Positions 16,465 through 23,987 of a stretch of 35,053 nucleotides of DNA are shown piece by piece (position 1 is the stretch's first letter; every line of letters starts with the position of its first letter). This stretch comes from an uncultured Clostridia bacterium. GTDB taxonomy: Bacteria; Bacillota; Clostridia; TANB77; CAG-508. The stretch is from the NCBI GenBank assembly GCA_934120675.1, contig CAKOUU010000018.1, positions 1-35,053 on the forward strand. The letters run 5' to 3'. A model generated the notes under the pieces. It ran no database searches. It had not been told where the DNA came from and was given only the letters and a program-made list of their open reading frames with translations. Both the position numbers and the translations under genes were made by a program.

Positions 16465-17700
16465 TTACTTCATATACTTAATCACAAACTCTGTACCTTT
16501 GTCAAGTTCAGATTTACAACTTATCATACCATTATTTTTCTCAATAATATTCTTTGCTAGTGCAAGTCCGATACCTACACTATTTTCAGAAGAATTTTTA
16601 CCTTTATAAAATCTTTCAAAGATATGTTTCAAGTCTTCTTTTGTCATTCCTTCCCCTTCGTCTCTTATTGTTATTTTTGTGAACAAAGTATTTTCTTCAT
16701 ATTTTATATAAATTTTCCCATTTTCTTTGTTATGTTCAATACAATTTTTAATTATATTTGTAACCGCTTCTTGCTGCCACTTGTAATCTCCAACAAATGA
16801 GGCATTTTGGTTGCCTTCAATAACTATTTGTTGATTTTTTATTTCAATTGGTATCTCTAAATTTTTTATAATTTCATCTATAAATTTTTTTAGATTAATT
16901 TTTTCTTCATAAAATTGTACAACATTTGCATCCAATTTTGATAATTTCAGCATGGATATAACAAGCCAATTTATCCAGTCAATTTGCTTGCCAATTTCAA
17001 ATATAAATTTCTGTTTTGTATTTTCATCCATATTAGGATTATCTTTTAAATTATCTAGCATTATTGTTATTGATGTTAATGGCGTTTTCAACTGATGGGA
17101 TATATCTTCAACTGACATTTTTAGGTTATCTTTGTCTTTTTTTGATATTTCACTTTCTTCTTTTAACATAATGGTAATTTTATATAATTCGTTTTTTAAA
17201 TTGCTTAGCTCGTCTTCACTGTTTTCGTTTATGTCTAAGTCATATTTTCTGTTTTTTATTTGATTTATGTATTGTGTAATTTGATTTATTTTTCTGTCTC
17301 TTTTCCTTAAATACACAAAAATAATAGCCATCCATAAAATACTAAATACTATTATTAATATACTGTTTAATACCAAATTTTGTTTCATTTGATTTTGCAC
17401 TGCTATTATGGAATTGGCTTCGTTTATATTAATTCCGTACTTTTTAAGTTCTTCTTGTCCTTTTTGATATTCTTCGGTATCTTGTTTTGAGTTTAATGTT
17501 TTGATTATTGTTCTTGTGTCTATTTCTGGGTCTTGATTTATAATTGTTCCTATTATTTTTGCTATTTTTTGATTTGCTGTTACTGTTACTTTTTTGTATT
17601 GGTTATATGTTTGAATTGTAATGACTATGCTTGTTAATATTGTTAATATTATCATTGGTAGTATTAGGTATTTTATATTTTTGTTTTTTAAATGGTTCAT
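16465..17700 (-). CDS. Membrane sensor histidine kinase, 411 aa
   Basis: Two membrane segments (about residues 10-32 and 113-131) flank an 80-residue extracytoplasmic sensor region. A HAMP-like linker, a HisKA dimerisation domain with the phosphorylated histidine in VEDISHQLKTPLTS (near residue 202), and an HATPase domain follow, with N-box NIIKNCIEHN, G1 DEGEGM, F-box FERFYKG and G2 GIGLALAKN. It senses an external signal and phosphorylates the regulator encoded four bases upstream. The VEDISHQLKTPL H-box is typical of Clostridia kinases linked to antimicrobial-peptide ABC exporters, so the exporter at 2606-5922 is a candidate target besides the adjacent transporter array. All catalytic motifs are intact. 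Confidence 0.93.
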   Translation of the reverse strand: MNHLKNKNIKYLILPMIILTILTSIVITIQTYNQYKKVTVTANQKIAKIIGTIINQDPEIDTRTIIKTLNSKQDTEEYQKGQEELKKYGININEANSIIAVQNQMKQNLVLNSILIIVFSILWMAIIFVYLRKRDRKINQITQYINQIKNRKYDLDINENSEDELSNLKNELYKITIMLKEESEISKKDKDNLKMSVEDISHQLKTPLTSITIMLDNLKDNPNMDENTKQKFIFEIGKQIDWINWLVISMLKLSKLDANVVQFYEEKINLKKFIDEIIKNLEIPIEIKNQQIVIEGNQNASFVGDYKWQQEAVTNIIKNCIEHNKENGKIYIKYEENTLFTKITIRDEGEGMTKEDLKHIFERFYKGKNSSENSVGIGLALAKNIIEKNNGMISCKSELDKGTEFVIKYMK

Positions 17701-17704
17701 CTAT

Positions 17705-18373
17705 TTAATCTCCTATCCTATATCCAAGTCCTCTAACAGTCTTAATAATTGTCTCATCTCCTAATTTTTCTCTAATTCTTTTAATATAAACTGTTAGAGT
17801 ATTATCATTAACAAAATTCCCGGCAATATCCCAAATTTTTTCCAGCAATTGCTCTCTTGTAATCAATTTATTTTGATTAGTAAACAACATAAGCAAAATT
17901 CTATATTCCAAACTTGTAAAAATAATTTCTTCATTATCTTTGTAAACTTTAGCTGATGTTGTATCTATTTTGATATTTTTGTATTTGATTATATTACTGT
18001 TTTCTTCTTTTTGACCATATCTTCGTAAAACTGATTTTATTCTAGATATCAGTTCCCTTGTTCTAAATGGTTTTACAATATAGTCATCAGCTCCTAAATC
18101 TAAACCTAATACAACACTTGTTTCTTCGTCTTGTGCCGTTAAAAAGATTACAGGTATATCTTGTTTTTCTTTTATCTCTTTGCATATATCAAATCCGTTT
18201 CCATCTGGCAATGATACATCTAAAAGTACGATGTCTATTTGTTCTTGTTTTATTTTTTCTGTACTTTCTGCTACACTTTTTGCAGATATTACTTGAAAGT
18301 TTTCTTGTTCTAATGAGTATTTTAAGCCCATTACTATTGTTTCGTTGTCTTCTACTAATAATATTTTTTTCAT
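17705..18373 (-). CDS. OmpR-family response regulator, 222 aa
   Basis: The receiver domain has the acidic pocket Glu8-Asp9, phosphorylated Asp52 (VLLDVSLPDG), the threonine of FLTAQ (Thr79) and Lys101 (IVKPF). A winged-helix DNA-binding domain follows (about 125-222), with the recognition region NDNTLTVYIKRIREKLG and the terminal wing VRGLGYRIGD. Length is standard. It is the first gene of the unit, transcribed from 18450-18477, and ends four bases before the kinase. OmpR-family proteins bind tandem sites repeated every 11 bp; such repeats occur at the ABC exporter promoter (5994-6009) and in the ftsY leader (34585-34612). Direct control of either is unproven. Confidence 0.93.
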   Translation of the reverse strand: MKKILLVEDNETIVMGLKYSLEQENFQVISAKSVAESTEKIKQEQIDIVLLDVSLPDGNGFDICKEIKEKQDIPVIFLTAQDEETSVVLGLDLGADDYIVKPFRTRELISRIKSVLRRYGQKEENSNIIKYKNIKIDTTSAKVYKDNEEIIFTSLEYRILLMLFTNQNKLITREQLLEKIWDIAGNFVNDNTLTVYIKRIREKLGDETIIKTVRGLGYRIGD

Positions 18374-18449
18374 ATTTTATTTCTTTCCTTTTCTATATCA
18401 TTCAAAAAATTACACATTTCAAAAAATGTTCTTAAATGTTTATATACAT

Positions 18450-18477
18450 ATTATACATCAAAATATTAATTTTTCAA
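18450..18477 (-). promoter_or_regulatory. Promoter of the two-component operon
   Basis: On the minus strand TTGAAA (18472-18477), a 16-bp spacer and TATAAT (18450-18455). The leader of about 70 bases contains two direct copies of a TTCAAAAAAT element on the plus strand, at 18401 and 18418, 17 bp apart. The promoter is divergent to the plus-strand promoter at 18530-18558. Confidence 0.6.
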
Positions 18478-18529
18478 ATACCTGTGTTGGCTTAAATTAT
18501 AATAACCTATTATATATTTTTAAATTCAT

Positions 18530-18558
18530 TTGATTTTTTAACATTTTTGTTTTATAAT
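18530..18558 (+). promoter_or_regulatory. Promoter of the 81-aa membrane protein gene
   Basis: TTGATT (18530-18535), 17-bp spacer, and consensus TATAAT (18553-18558), upstream of the TAGGAG ribosome site at about 18589. Confidence 0.7.
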
Positions 18559-18602
18559 AGAGCTTGTAACTTTATAGTTTTGCACATTATAGGAGTTAAG
18601 AA

Positions 18603-18848
18603 ATGGAGAAAAATATCATTGTTTACTGTTTTATTGCATTGTTGTCGTCATTATTTTCAATAATAATGTATCTAATTATGAAGTATAAGTCTTCAGATGG
18701 TAGCAAAAAATCAAAAAAAATAGTAAAAAGAACTTTTCTTTTTGTAATTCTTATGAACATTACCTCGATCTTTGTTTATGTTTTCAGCATATATTATATT
18801 GTCGAAAGTGATCTTGGGCTCGAGGGTATATTAAAAGGCCTTTTATAA
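18603..18848 (+). CDS. Small two-TM membrane protein, 81 aa
   Basis: I recognise no family. The protein has two hydrophobic helices (about residues 5-26 and 44-67) joined by a very basic loop (KSSDGSKKSKKIVKR), and a short C-terminal tail. The gene has a good promoter, a TAGGAG ribosome site, and an intrinsic terminator whose stem begins in the last codons: the TAA stop lies in the hairpin loop. It is divergent from the two-component operon and convergent with the PBP gene. It could be a small regulator or accessory protein of a membrane complex, but nothing in the sequence proves that. The complete expression signals argue that it is a real gene. Confidence 0.7.
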   Translation: MEKNIIVYCFIALLSSLFSIIMYLIMKYKSSDGSKKSKKIVKRTFLFVILMNITSIFVYVFSIYYIVESDLGLEGILKGLL

Positions 18849-18858
18849 GGCCTTTTTT
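18833..18858 (+). terminator. Rho-independent terminator overlapping the 81-aa gene end
   Basis: The 8-bp stem AAAAGGCC (18833-18840) / GGCCTTTT (18849-18856) is followed by more T residues on the plus strand. The loop contains the stop codon. On the minus strand it lies just downstream of the PBP stop and has a shorter T-run, so it may serve both convergent genes. Confidence 0.8.
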
Positions 18859-18861
18859 CTT

Positions 18862-20910
18862 TTATTTTATAAATAAACTTCTTATTTTTTTAATAACATA
18901 ATGGCTTCCACCACTACTATTATTTTGAGTATTTTCAACCATACCAATAATAAGCATATCGTTATTATTATAACCAACAGTGAAGCAATCAAACCAACCT
19001 AAAGTACCACTTTCTGTATCTGTGCTTGTATTTTTTAATTCTGCAGTTCCTGTTTTTCCAGCAATTGTAACACCTGGTACTTTCATATCTGTTGCTGTTC
19101 CTTCTGGATTTTCTACAACTTGAATCAAGTCATTTTTCACTGTATTTGCAGCATCTGATGTAAATACATTTTCTTTTAAATACTCTCTCTTCATTCTATT
19201 TTCGTTTGTATATTCAATAAATGGTTTTACCATATTTCCGTTATTTGCAAATGCTGAATATATTGATGCCATATGTATAGGGTTTACAAGTATATTACCT
19301 TGACCATATCCTGAATCAGCTAATTGTTTTTCATTCATATCTGCTTTTTCAGAATTTGAATATTGTGATTTTTTAAATGTTAATGGGAATTTTATTGTTT
19401 TATCAATATCCTCATTAAATCCTAATTTATCAAGTCCTGAGCAGAATGTATCTTTTCCAATTTGCATTGCTGCTTGACCGAAGAATATGTTGTCAGAGTG
19501 TATTAAAGCATTTGCTATATTTTTAGGTCCACTATATGCAGTTAGTGTTGTTATATAAACATCTCCCCAGCTTGAATTTTTTTGCCACTTTAGTCCTGAA
19601 TAATCAAATGTTGTATCTGTTGTTAATTTTTCACTTGTTAAACCTATTGCAGCTGTTATTGGTTTAAATGTTGAACCTGGGCAATAGCTTTGTAAAAATC
19701 TATTATATAAAGGTTTGCTTTCGTCATTATTAAGTTCATTCCATTTATCTGTTGTCATTCCTAATACAAAATCATTTGAGTTATATGATGGCGTACTTAC
19801 TGTTGCAAGTAATTCACCTGTTGTTGGATTCATAACTACAAAAAATCCTTTGTCTGTTTTCATTTGATAATATAGACTTCTTTGTATTCCACTATCAATT
19901 GTTAATTTGACATCTGTTCCATCTTTTTTCTCTTGTGTTGCCAATGTTTTTAATTTATTGCCATTTTCATCTGCTATATAAATTTCTGTTCCATCAACAC
20001 CTCTTAAAGTATCTTCATATGCTTGTTCCAAACCTGCTTTTCCAATGATGCTACTTGAATTATATCCTTTTCCCTCTTTTTGTTTTAATTCTTCTGCACT
20101 AATTGCTTGAACATACCCAATTAGATGTGCAGCCTCTTCTCCAAGTGGATATACTCTTGCATCAACACTTGTTATTTTGATTCCTGGTATTTCTAGTAAT
20201 TGGTTCTTTAATTCTGTATTATCTGCTGAAACTTTTTTAATTGGTACAAATGTATCGTCTTTAACATATGAAGCAGAAATTTGTGTATTTATATAATCTG
20301 TTGAAACACCTGTTAATTCTGATATTTTACTAATATTTTGTTCTTTGTTTTCTCCTAATTTTCCTGGAACAATACCAACACTTGAAATTGTACCATTTTC
20401 AGCAAGTTTTTCTCCATTTCTATCTAAAATTTCTCCTCTTTTTGCAGATAAAGTTGAAACTCTGACTTTATCTGTAGCTCTTAATTCTGGAAAAATCATA
20501 CTAGAAGCCCAGCTTATTTTATATTCTTTGTTTTCTTTTACTAATTTTGCTGTATTTGTAAAAGTAATTGTTCCTGCTGATGTAGACATACTTTCATCGT
20601 ATTTGATGCTATATGTTTTACCATCTTTCGTTGTTTCTGATGGTGTAACTTTTATGTCATATGCATCAATTCCTTTATATATATTTTTATTTCTTTTTAT
20701 GAAATCTTCTTGTGATATTTGTGTTTTTGAATTTTCTGAAATCATATTGTACATTTCTTCATATTTTTGATCATTTAATAATGATATGTATGCACTTAAT
20801 GTTTCTTCAGGCTTTGGAGCATTTTTGTTTATTATAAATATTACTCCTGCTATAACTGCTATTGCTAGTATTATTACTATTGCAATTATTACTGTTTTTT
20901 TGTTTTTCAT
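18862..20910 (-). CDS. Class B penicillin-binding protein with MecA-type N-terminal domain, 682 aa
   Basis: A peptidoglycan transpeptidase anchored by one N-terminal helix (about residues 7-28). An NTF2-like MecA_N domain (about 30-145), a dimerisation domain (about 150-340) and the transpeptidase domain with all three active-site motifs follow: PGSTFKP (Ser near 413), SDN (near 473) and KTGT (near 620). The order is that of PBP2a/PBP3-like low-affinity enzymes of Firmicutes, which crosslink cell wall and sometimes give beta-lactam tolerance. I placed the start at 20910 because GGGGAG lies nine bases upstream; earlier in-frame ATGs would run through the leader. Its leader holds several GACA/TGTC inverted repeats (20935-21003). 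No BlaI/MecI-type TACA-N2-TGTA operator is seen. Resistance cannot be inferred from sequence alone. Confidence 0.92.
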   Translation of the reverse strand: MKNKKTVIIAIVIILAIAVIAGVIFIINKNAPKPEETLSAYISLLNDQKYEEMYNMISENSKTQISQEDFIKRNKNIYKGIDAYDIKVTPSETTKDGKTYSIKYDESMSTSAGTITFTNTAKLVKENKEYKISWASSMIFPELRATDKVRVSTLSAKRGEILDRNGEKLAENGTISSVGIVPGKLGENKEQNISKISELTGVSTDYINTQISASYVKDDTFVPIKKVSADNTELKNQLLEIPGIKITSVDARVYPLGEEAAHLIGYVQAISAEELKQKEGKGYNSSSIIGKAGLEQAYEDTLRGVDGTEIYIADENGNKLKTLATQEKKDGTDVKLTIDSGIQRSLYYQMKTDKGFFVVMNPTTGELLATVSTPSYNSNDFVLGMTTDKWNELNNDESKPLYNRFLQSYCPGSTFKPITAAIGLTSEKLTTDTTFDYSGLKWQKNSSWGDVYITTLTAYSGPKNIANALIHSDNIFFGQAAMQIGKDTFCSGLDKLGFNEDIDKTIKFPLTFKKSQYSNSEKADMNEKQLADSGYGQGNILVNPIHMASIYSAFANNGNMVKPFIEYTNENRMKREYLKENVFTSDAANTVKNDLIQVVENPEGTATDMKVPGVTIAGKTGTAELKNTSTDTESGTLGWFDCFTVGYNNNDMLIIGMVENTQNNSSGGSHYVIKKIRSLFIK

Positions 20911-20934
20911 AAAATACATCTCCCCTTTAATACT

Positions 20935-21003
20935 TGTCAAAATGGACGCCCCTTTTTGACAGAAAATTTTAAATGTCATTTTGGACACTTCTGTTTGACA
21001 AAT
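20935..21003. repeat. GACA/TGTC-rich inverted repeats in the PBP leader
   Basis: Between the PBP promoter and its ribosome site are several copies of a short motif in both orientations: TTGTCAAAATGGACG, TTTTTGACAGAAAA, AATGTCATTTTGGACA and TCTGTTTGACAAA. Some can pair with each other. Similar GACA-rich patches occur at 25613-25680 and 34683-34730. They may be degenerate repeat elements or a leader structure controlling the PBP gene. Confidence 0.4.
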
Positions 21004-21005
21004 TT

Positions 21006-21034
21006 ATAATATCACAACAAATTTATTTTTTCAA
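21006..21034 (-). promoter_or_regulatory. Promoter of the PBP gene
   Basis: On the minus strand TTGAAA (21029-21034), a 17-bp spacer and TATTAT (21006-21011). The -35 box starts just after the stop of the Xre regulator gene, with no terminator between, so read-through from that operon is possible. Confidence 0.6.
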
Positions 21035-21039
21035 GATGT

Positions 21040-21240
21040 CTATCTATATTCCAAAATGTCTCCTGGTGTACATTCTAAAGCTTCACAAATTTTATCTAAT
21101 GTAGAAAATCTAATAGCTTTTCCTTTATTTGTTTTCAATATAGAAAGATTTGCATTAGTAATTCCTATCTTCTGTGCCAATTCATTTGATGACATTTTTC
21201 TTTTTGCCATCATTACATCTAAATTAACTATTATTGCCAT
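21040..21240 (-). CDS. Xre/YozG-like HTH transcriptional regulator, 66 aa
   Basis: A minimal Cro/C1-type helix-turn-helix protein: MAIIVNLDVMMAKRKMSSNE, then LAQKIGITNANLSILKTNKG, then a typical ending ICEALECTPGDILEYR. This is the compact form (YozG-like) usually encoded beside a DUF2975 membrane protein, as here. The ATG at 21240 follows GGGAGG with nine-base spacing; the upstream in-frame start at 21267 would precede that site. It is the last gene of a three-gene operon with the DUF4173-like and DUF2975-like membrane proteins. It probably represses its own operon in response to a membrane signal, an inference from the common arrangement. Confidence 0.88.
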   Translation of the reverse strand: MAIIVNLDVMMAKRKMSSNELAQKIGITNANLSILKTNKGKAIRFSTLDKICEALECTPGDILEYR

Positions 21241-21308
21241 TTTACTTTTCCTCCCTAAGAGTGTCAATTATAAGTCAACACTCTCAAAATCGCTTTACTG
21301 TTTATTCC

Positions 21309-21818
21309 TTAAATTGTTAAATCATTTTCTTCCTTATTTTCTATTGCAGTTCTATATATTGATTTTAGTACCATTAAGCCAATTCCTAAAATTAAAAATA
21401 TCATAGATACAATTATTGCAAAAAATAGGTATGTTATAATTGCTGAGTTTTCAAATTGTGATATTTTACTTGGCATCATAATTGCATTTATTCCATATAC
21501 AACTCCAATTATCATTGAACAAATTGATGTTACAAAAAATCTATTTTCTATTGTTCTACTAAACACTTCTCCTTTTTCTAATAAACTAAATATTTTTATA
21601 AATTGATATAACATCACTAATGCTGGAATTGCAGAAAGATATATACATACTACTGTACTTCCTAGCGTTTCATTTAAAATCATTTGTTTAAAGTTTCCTG
21701 TACCTTGATTTTCTACAATTATTGGTACTGCTATTATTGTTGCAATGCATATTGCAAATAAGATTATTAAAAATATTTTTATTATTGAAGATATACTTCT
21801 ATTCCCAGTTATTTTCAT
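21309..21818 (-). CDS. DUF2975-type membrane protein, 169 aa
   Basis: Four predicted membrane helices (about residues 12-34, 53-74, 92-110 and 125-150). The loop IFSLLEKGEVFSRTIENRFF between helices 2 and 3 is the recognisable hallmark of DUF2975 proteins. Such proteins are nearly always paired with a small Xre regulator, which follows 68 bases downstream. The ATG follows AGGAG, located within the last codons of the DUF4173-like gene three bases away, so translation is coupled. It may act as a membrane sensor or anti-regulator for the HTH protein; no biochemical role is established. Confidence 0.82.
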   Translation of the reverse strand: MKITGNRSISSIIKIFLIILFAICIATIIAVPIIVENQGTGNFKQMILNETLGSTVVCIYLSAIPALVMLYQFIKIFSLLEKGEVFSRTIENRFFVTSICSMIIGVVYGINAIMMPSKISQFENSAIITYLFFAIIVSMIFLILGIGLMVLKSIYRTAIENKEENDLTI

Positions 21819-21821
21819 AAT

Positions 21822-23315
21822 TTATACTCCTATCTGTGTTAAGTCCACATTCTCTAGTAATGACTCAACTCTTGATTTTGATAAGTTCCACTCTGCAAAT
21901 GATGGTTTGTAACTTTTTCCATATTCTGCTTTGTAACCTCTTAAGTTACATCTTACACTTGTTTTAAGATTTGCTAAGTATTCTTGCGCATTTGTTGATA
22001 GTCCTTCTTCACTCTTATTTAATATTCGTAATTGTTCTTCTATTGAATCTGTTCCTGTTCTGGTTTCTATATAAAAATAATCAATTGATTCATTTTCTAC
22101 ATCTGCTAAATATTTATCTATATTGTTTTTTGCTATTATTTTGTTAATATTTATAAAGTTTAATATAACATACATTGTTACTACAATTTCTATAGTTGTC
22201 TTAAATGTATCTATTTTAAGCCCAAATAATTTTGATAATATTGGTATTAGCACTAGCATTTCTGTTACTAGTGTAAAATATACAAATAAACGTAGATATG
22301 TATATCCATATTTTTGCTCATATAAGTGCATTCTAAATGCTGCTGATATTACTATTATCATTGTAAAGATTATCAACATCATTTTTAAGATTTTGTTTGT
22401 CTCTATGTTTTTCTTGCTTATATGTAGTAAAGCAAAATTTATAAATGATACAAACATCAATTGGAAGAAGCCTGTTCGTGCATATGTTGCATAATCAAAG
22501 TTTGGTGTCGCTGTTGCATTTATGAATAGGTATTTAATTTGAATTACGCTAAATAATAAGTATATAATATTTAATGATACTAGTAGCATTTTTATCGTTA
22601 GGTCGCTTAATTTTATCCCTGTTAATTCTTCTGTTTCTTCTTGTTTTTTGCTTTTAGCAAATGCAATTATAAATCCTGCAATGTATATAAATGTAAATGC
22701 TATTACTAGAAGTCTTCCCAATAAATCATTTACTGTTTTTATTTCTAACATTTTTGATATTGCTTTTGTAAAGTCGCTGAATATACTTCCAAATACACTA
22801 TCTGCTGAAGATAGTAAAAATATTATTACTAATATTACAGGTACTGCAATTAATAATGATTTTCCTACCTTTTTGATATTATCTGTTTTATTGTTTTGAT
22901 TTTCTTTCTTATTTTCCAAAAATTCGTCCATGTCAAAATCACTTATGAAATCAAATAATACTACAAATGGTTTAAAAATTTTGCCTAGTATTTGTCTTAC
23001 AAATTTATTTTCCTTTATTTGTGTTTCAGTAATGCTCATACACATTATTACAAATAGAATTAATATTACTGGTATATTTAATATTTTTAAAAACATATTA
23101 TTGAATATAAAGTATGTTAACCCTAGTAACACTATTGGTACGGCCCATAATATTCCTTTTTTGTTTTTTATCATTTCTTTTTCTTTTAAATTGTATATTG
23201 TTAAAATTATTGTTACTGTTAGAAATATAGCCATTGACATTCCCGGGCTTTTATGCCAAAAAAGTATTGACTGTAATATACTTAAAAATAAACTACTGTA
23301 TAAAATCTTTTTCAT
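21822..23315 (-). CDS. DUF4173/DUF4153-type polytopic membrane protein, 497 aa
   Basis: About 11-12 hydrophobic segments precede a soluble C-terminal tail of about 100 residues. The segment DYATYARTGFFQLMFVSFIN, placed past the middle, is a signature I associate with DUF4173 proteins of Firmicutes, and RMHLYEQKYGYTYLR fits the following conserved helix. Function of the family is unknown; in Clostridia it often stands beside DUF2975 and Xre genes, as here. The start at 23315 follows GGAGAG, and a promoter (23348-23376) lies close upstream. It is the first gene of the three-gene operon. The MITE-like element lies just beyond the promoter and does not interrupt it. Confidence 0.75.
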   Translation of the reverse strand: MKKILYSSLFLSILQSILFWHKSPGMSMAIFLTVTIILTIYNLKEKEMIKNKKGILWAVPIVLLGLTYFIFNNMFLKILNIPVILILFVIMCMSITETQIKENKFVRQILGKIFKPFVVLFDFISDFDMDEFLENKKENQNNKTDNIKKVGKSLLIAVPVILVIIFLLSSADSVFGSIFSDFTKAISKMLEIKTVNDLLGRLLVIAFTFIYIAGFIIAFAKSKKQEETEELTGIKLSDLTIKMLLVSLNIIYLLFSVIQIKYLFINATATPNFDYATYARTGFFQLMFVSFINFALLHISKKNIETNKILKMMLIIFTMIIVISAAFRMHLYEQKYGYTYLRLFVYFTLVTEMLVLIPILSKLFGLKIDTFKTTIEIVVTMYVILNFININKIIAKNNIDKYLADVENESIDYFYIETRTGTDSIEEQLRILNKSEEGLSTNAQEYLANLKTSVRCNLRGYKAEYGKSYKPSFAEWNLSKSRVESLLENVDLTQIGV

Positions 23316-23347
23316 AATTTTATCTCTCCTTTTTTATTTATGGCTAT

Positions 23348-23376
23348 AGTTTATATTAAATATTATTTTTTGTCAA
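23348..23376 (-). promoter_or_regulatory. Promoter of the DUF4173-DUF2975-Xre operon
   Basis: On the minus strand a consensus TTGACA (23371-23376) lies 17 bp from TAAACT (23348-23353). It is 40 bp from the MITE boundary. Confidence 0.6.
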
Positions 23377-23407
23377 TACTTTTTTATCGTTTTTCGATAT
23401 TTTACAT

Positions 23408-23656
23408 TAGAATAAGTTACAGTTCAGTAGGAAAAATCCCTGAAATACCTGTGAATGATATTTTTCATATTTTCTCAGGTTCCCGACATACGTTAACAAA
23501 TTCTAATGTAAATACTCTAACAATACCCGAAGGCAGGACCCTTTAGAGCATTTACTTAAGAATTTGTAATACTATTTTGGTCACATTCGAAATATATTCA
23601 AAATATCATTCACAGGTATTTCAGGGATTTTCCTTACTGAACTGTAACTAGAATAA
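23408..23656. mobile_element. 233-bp MITE-like element with 8-bp target duplication at the trxA stop codon
   Basis: The stretch of about 330 bases between the DUF4173-like gene and trxA holds this element and the promoter only. The element runs 23416-23648. Its ends are inverted repeats of about 49 bp starting GTTACAGTTCAGTA, differing at two positions; a second, inner inverted repeat (ACAAATTCT...TCTAA at about 23496-23520 with TTAGAG...GAATTTGT) makes almost the whole element palindromic. Both sides carry TAGAATAA (23408-23415 and 23649-23656), an 8-bp target duplication. No transposase is encoded, so it would be moved in trans. On the trxA strand, insertion changed the stop from TAA to TAG and left the protein unaltered. 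Confidence 0.85.
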
Positions 23657-23953
23657 ATTTAAAAGTTCTTCTTTATCTCTAAGACCTACAAGTCTTTTTT
23701 CTTCTTTACCATTTTTGAAAATTATTAGAGTAGGTATGCTCATAACATTATACTCAACTGCAATATCTGAATTTTCGTCAACATTGATTTTTCCTACTTT
23801 AGCTTTTCCATCTAACTCTGTAGCCAATTCTTCTATTACTGGTGCCATCGCATTACATGGTCCACACCAGTCTGCATAGAAGTCTACTAATACTGGTTTT
23901 TCTGATTTTAAAACTTCCTTCTCAAAATTTTCTAAACTTAATTTTATTTCCAT
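23648..23953 (-). CDS. trxA: Thioredoxin, 101 aa
   Basis: A canonical small thioredoxin with the redox site WCGPC (Cys30, Cys33), the buried Asp24 region VLVDFYADWC, the cis-proline in MSIPTLIIF (near residue 75) and the glycine segment near GLRDKEELL. It reduces disulfides in cytoplasmic proteins. The ATG follows AAAGGAAG. It lies 34 bases after the thioredoxin reductase gene, so reductase and thioredoxin form one transcription unit. The stop codon TAG is formed at the junction with the inserted MITE; before insertion the same codon would have been TAA. Confidence 0.96.
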   Translation of the reverse strand: MEIKLSLENFEKEVLKSEKPVLVDFYADWCGPCNAMAPVIEELATELDGKAKVGKINVDENSDIAVEYNVMSIPTLIIFKNGKEEKRLVGLRDKEELLNLF

Positions 23954-23987
23954 TTTTTTCTTCCTTTCTTAACTATAAATTTTTTAC

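Noticed and set aside
20935..21003. BlaI/MecI operator for the MecA-like PBP
   Set aside because: The TACA-N2-TGTA dyad is absent and no BlaR/MecR sensor gene is present.
23416..23648. CRISPR repeat or structured riboswitch at the trxA end
   Set aside because: There is one pair of inverted repeats with a target duplication, and no regularly spaced direct repeats, so an insertion element fits better.
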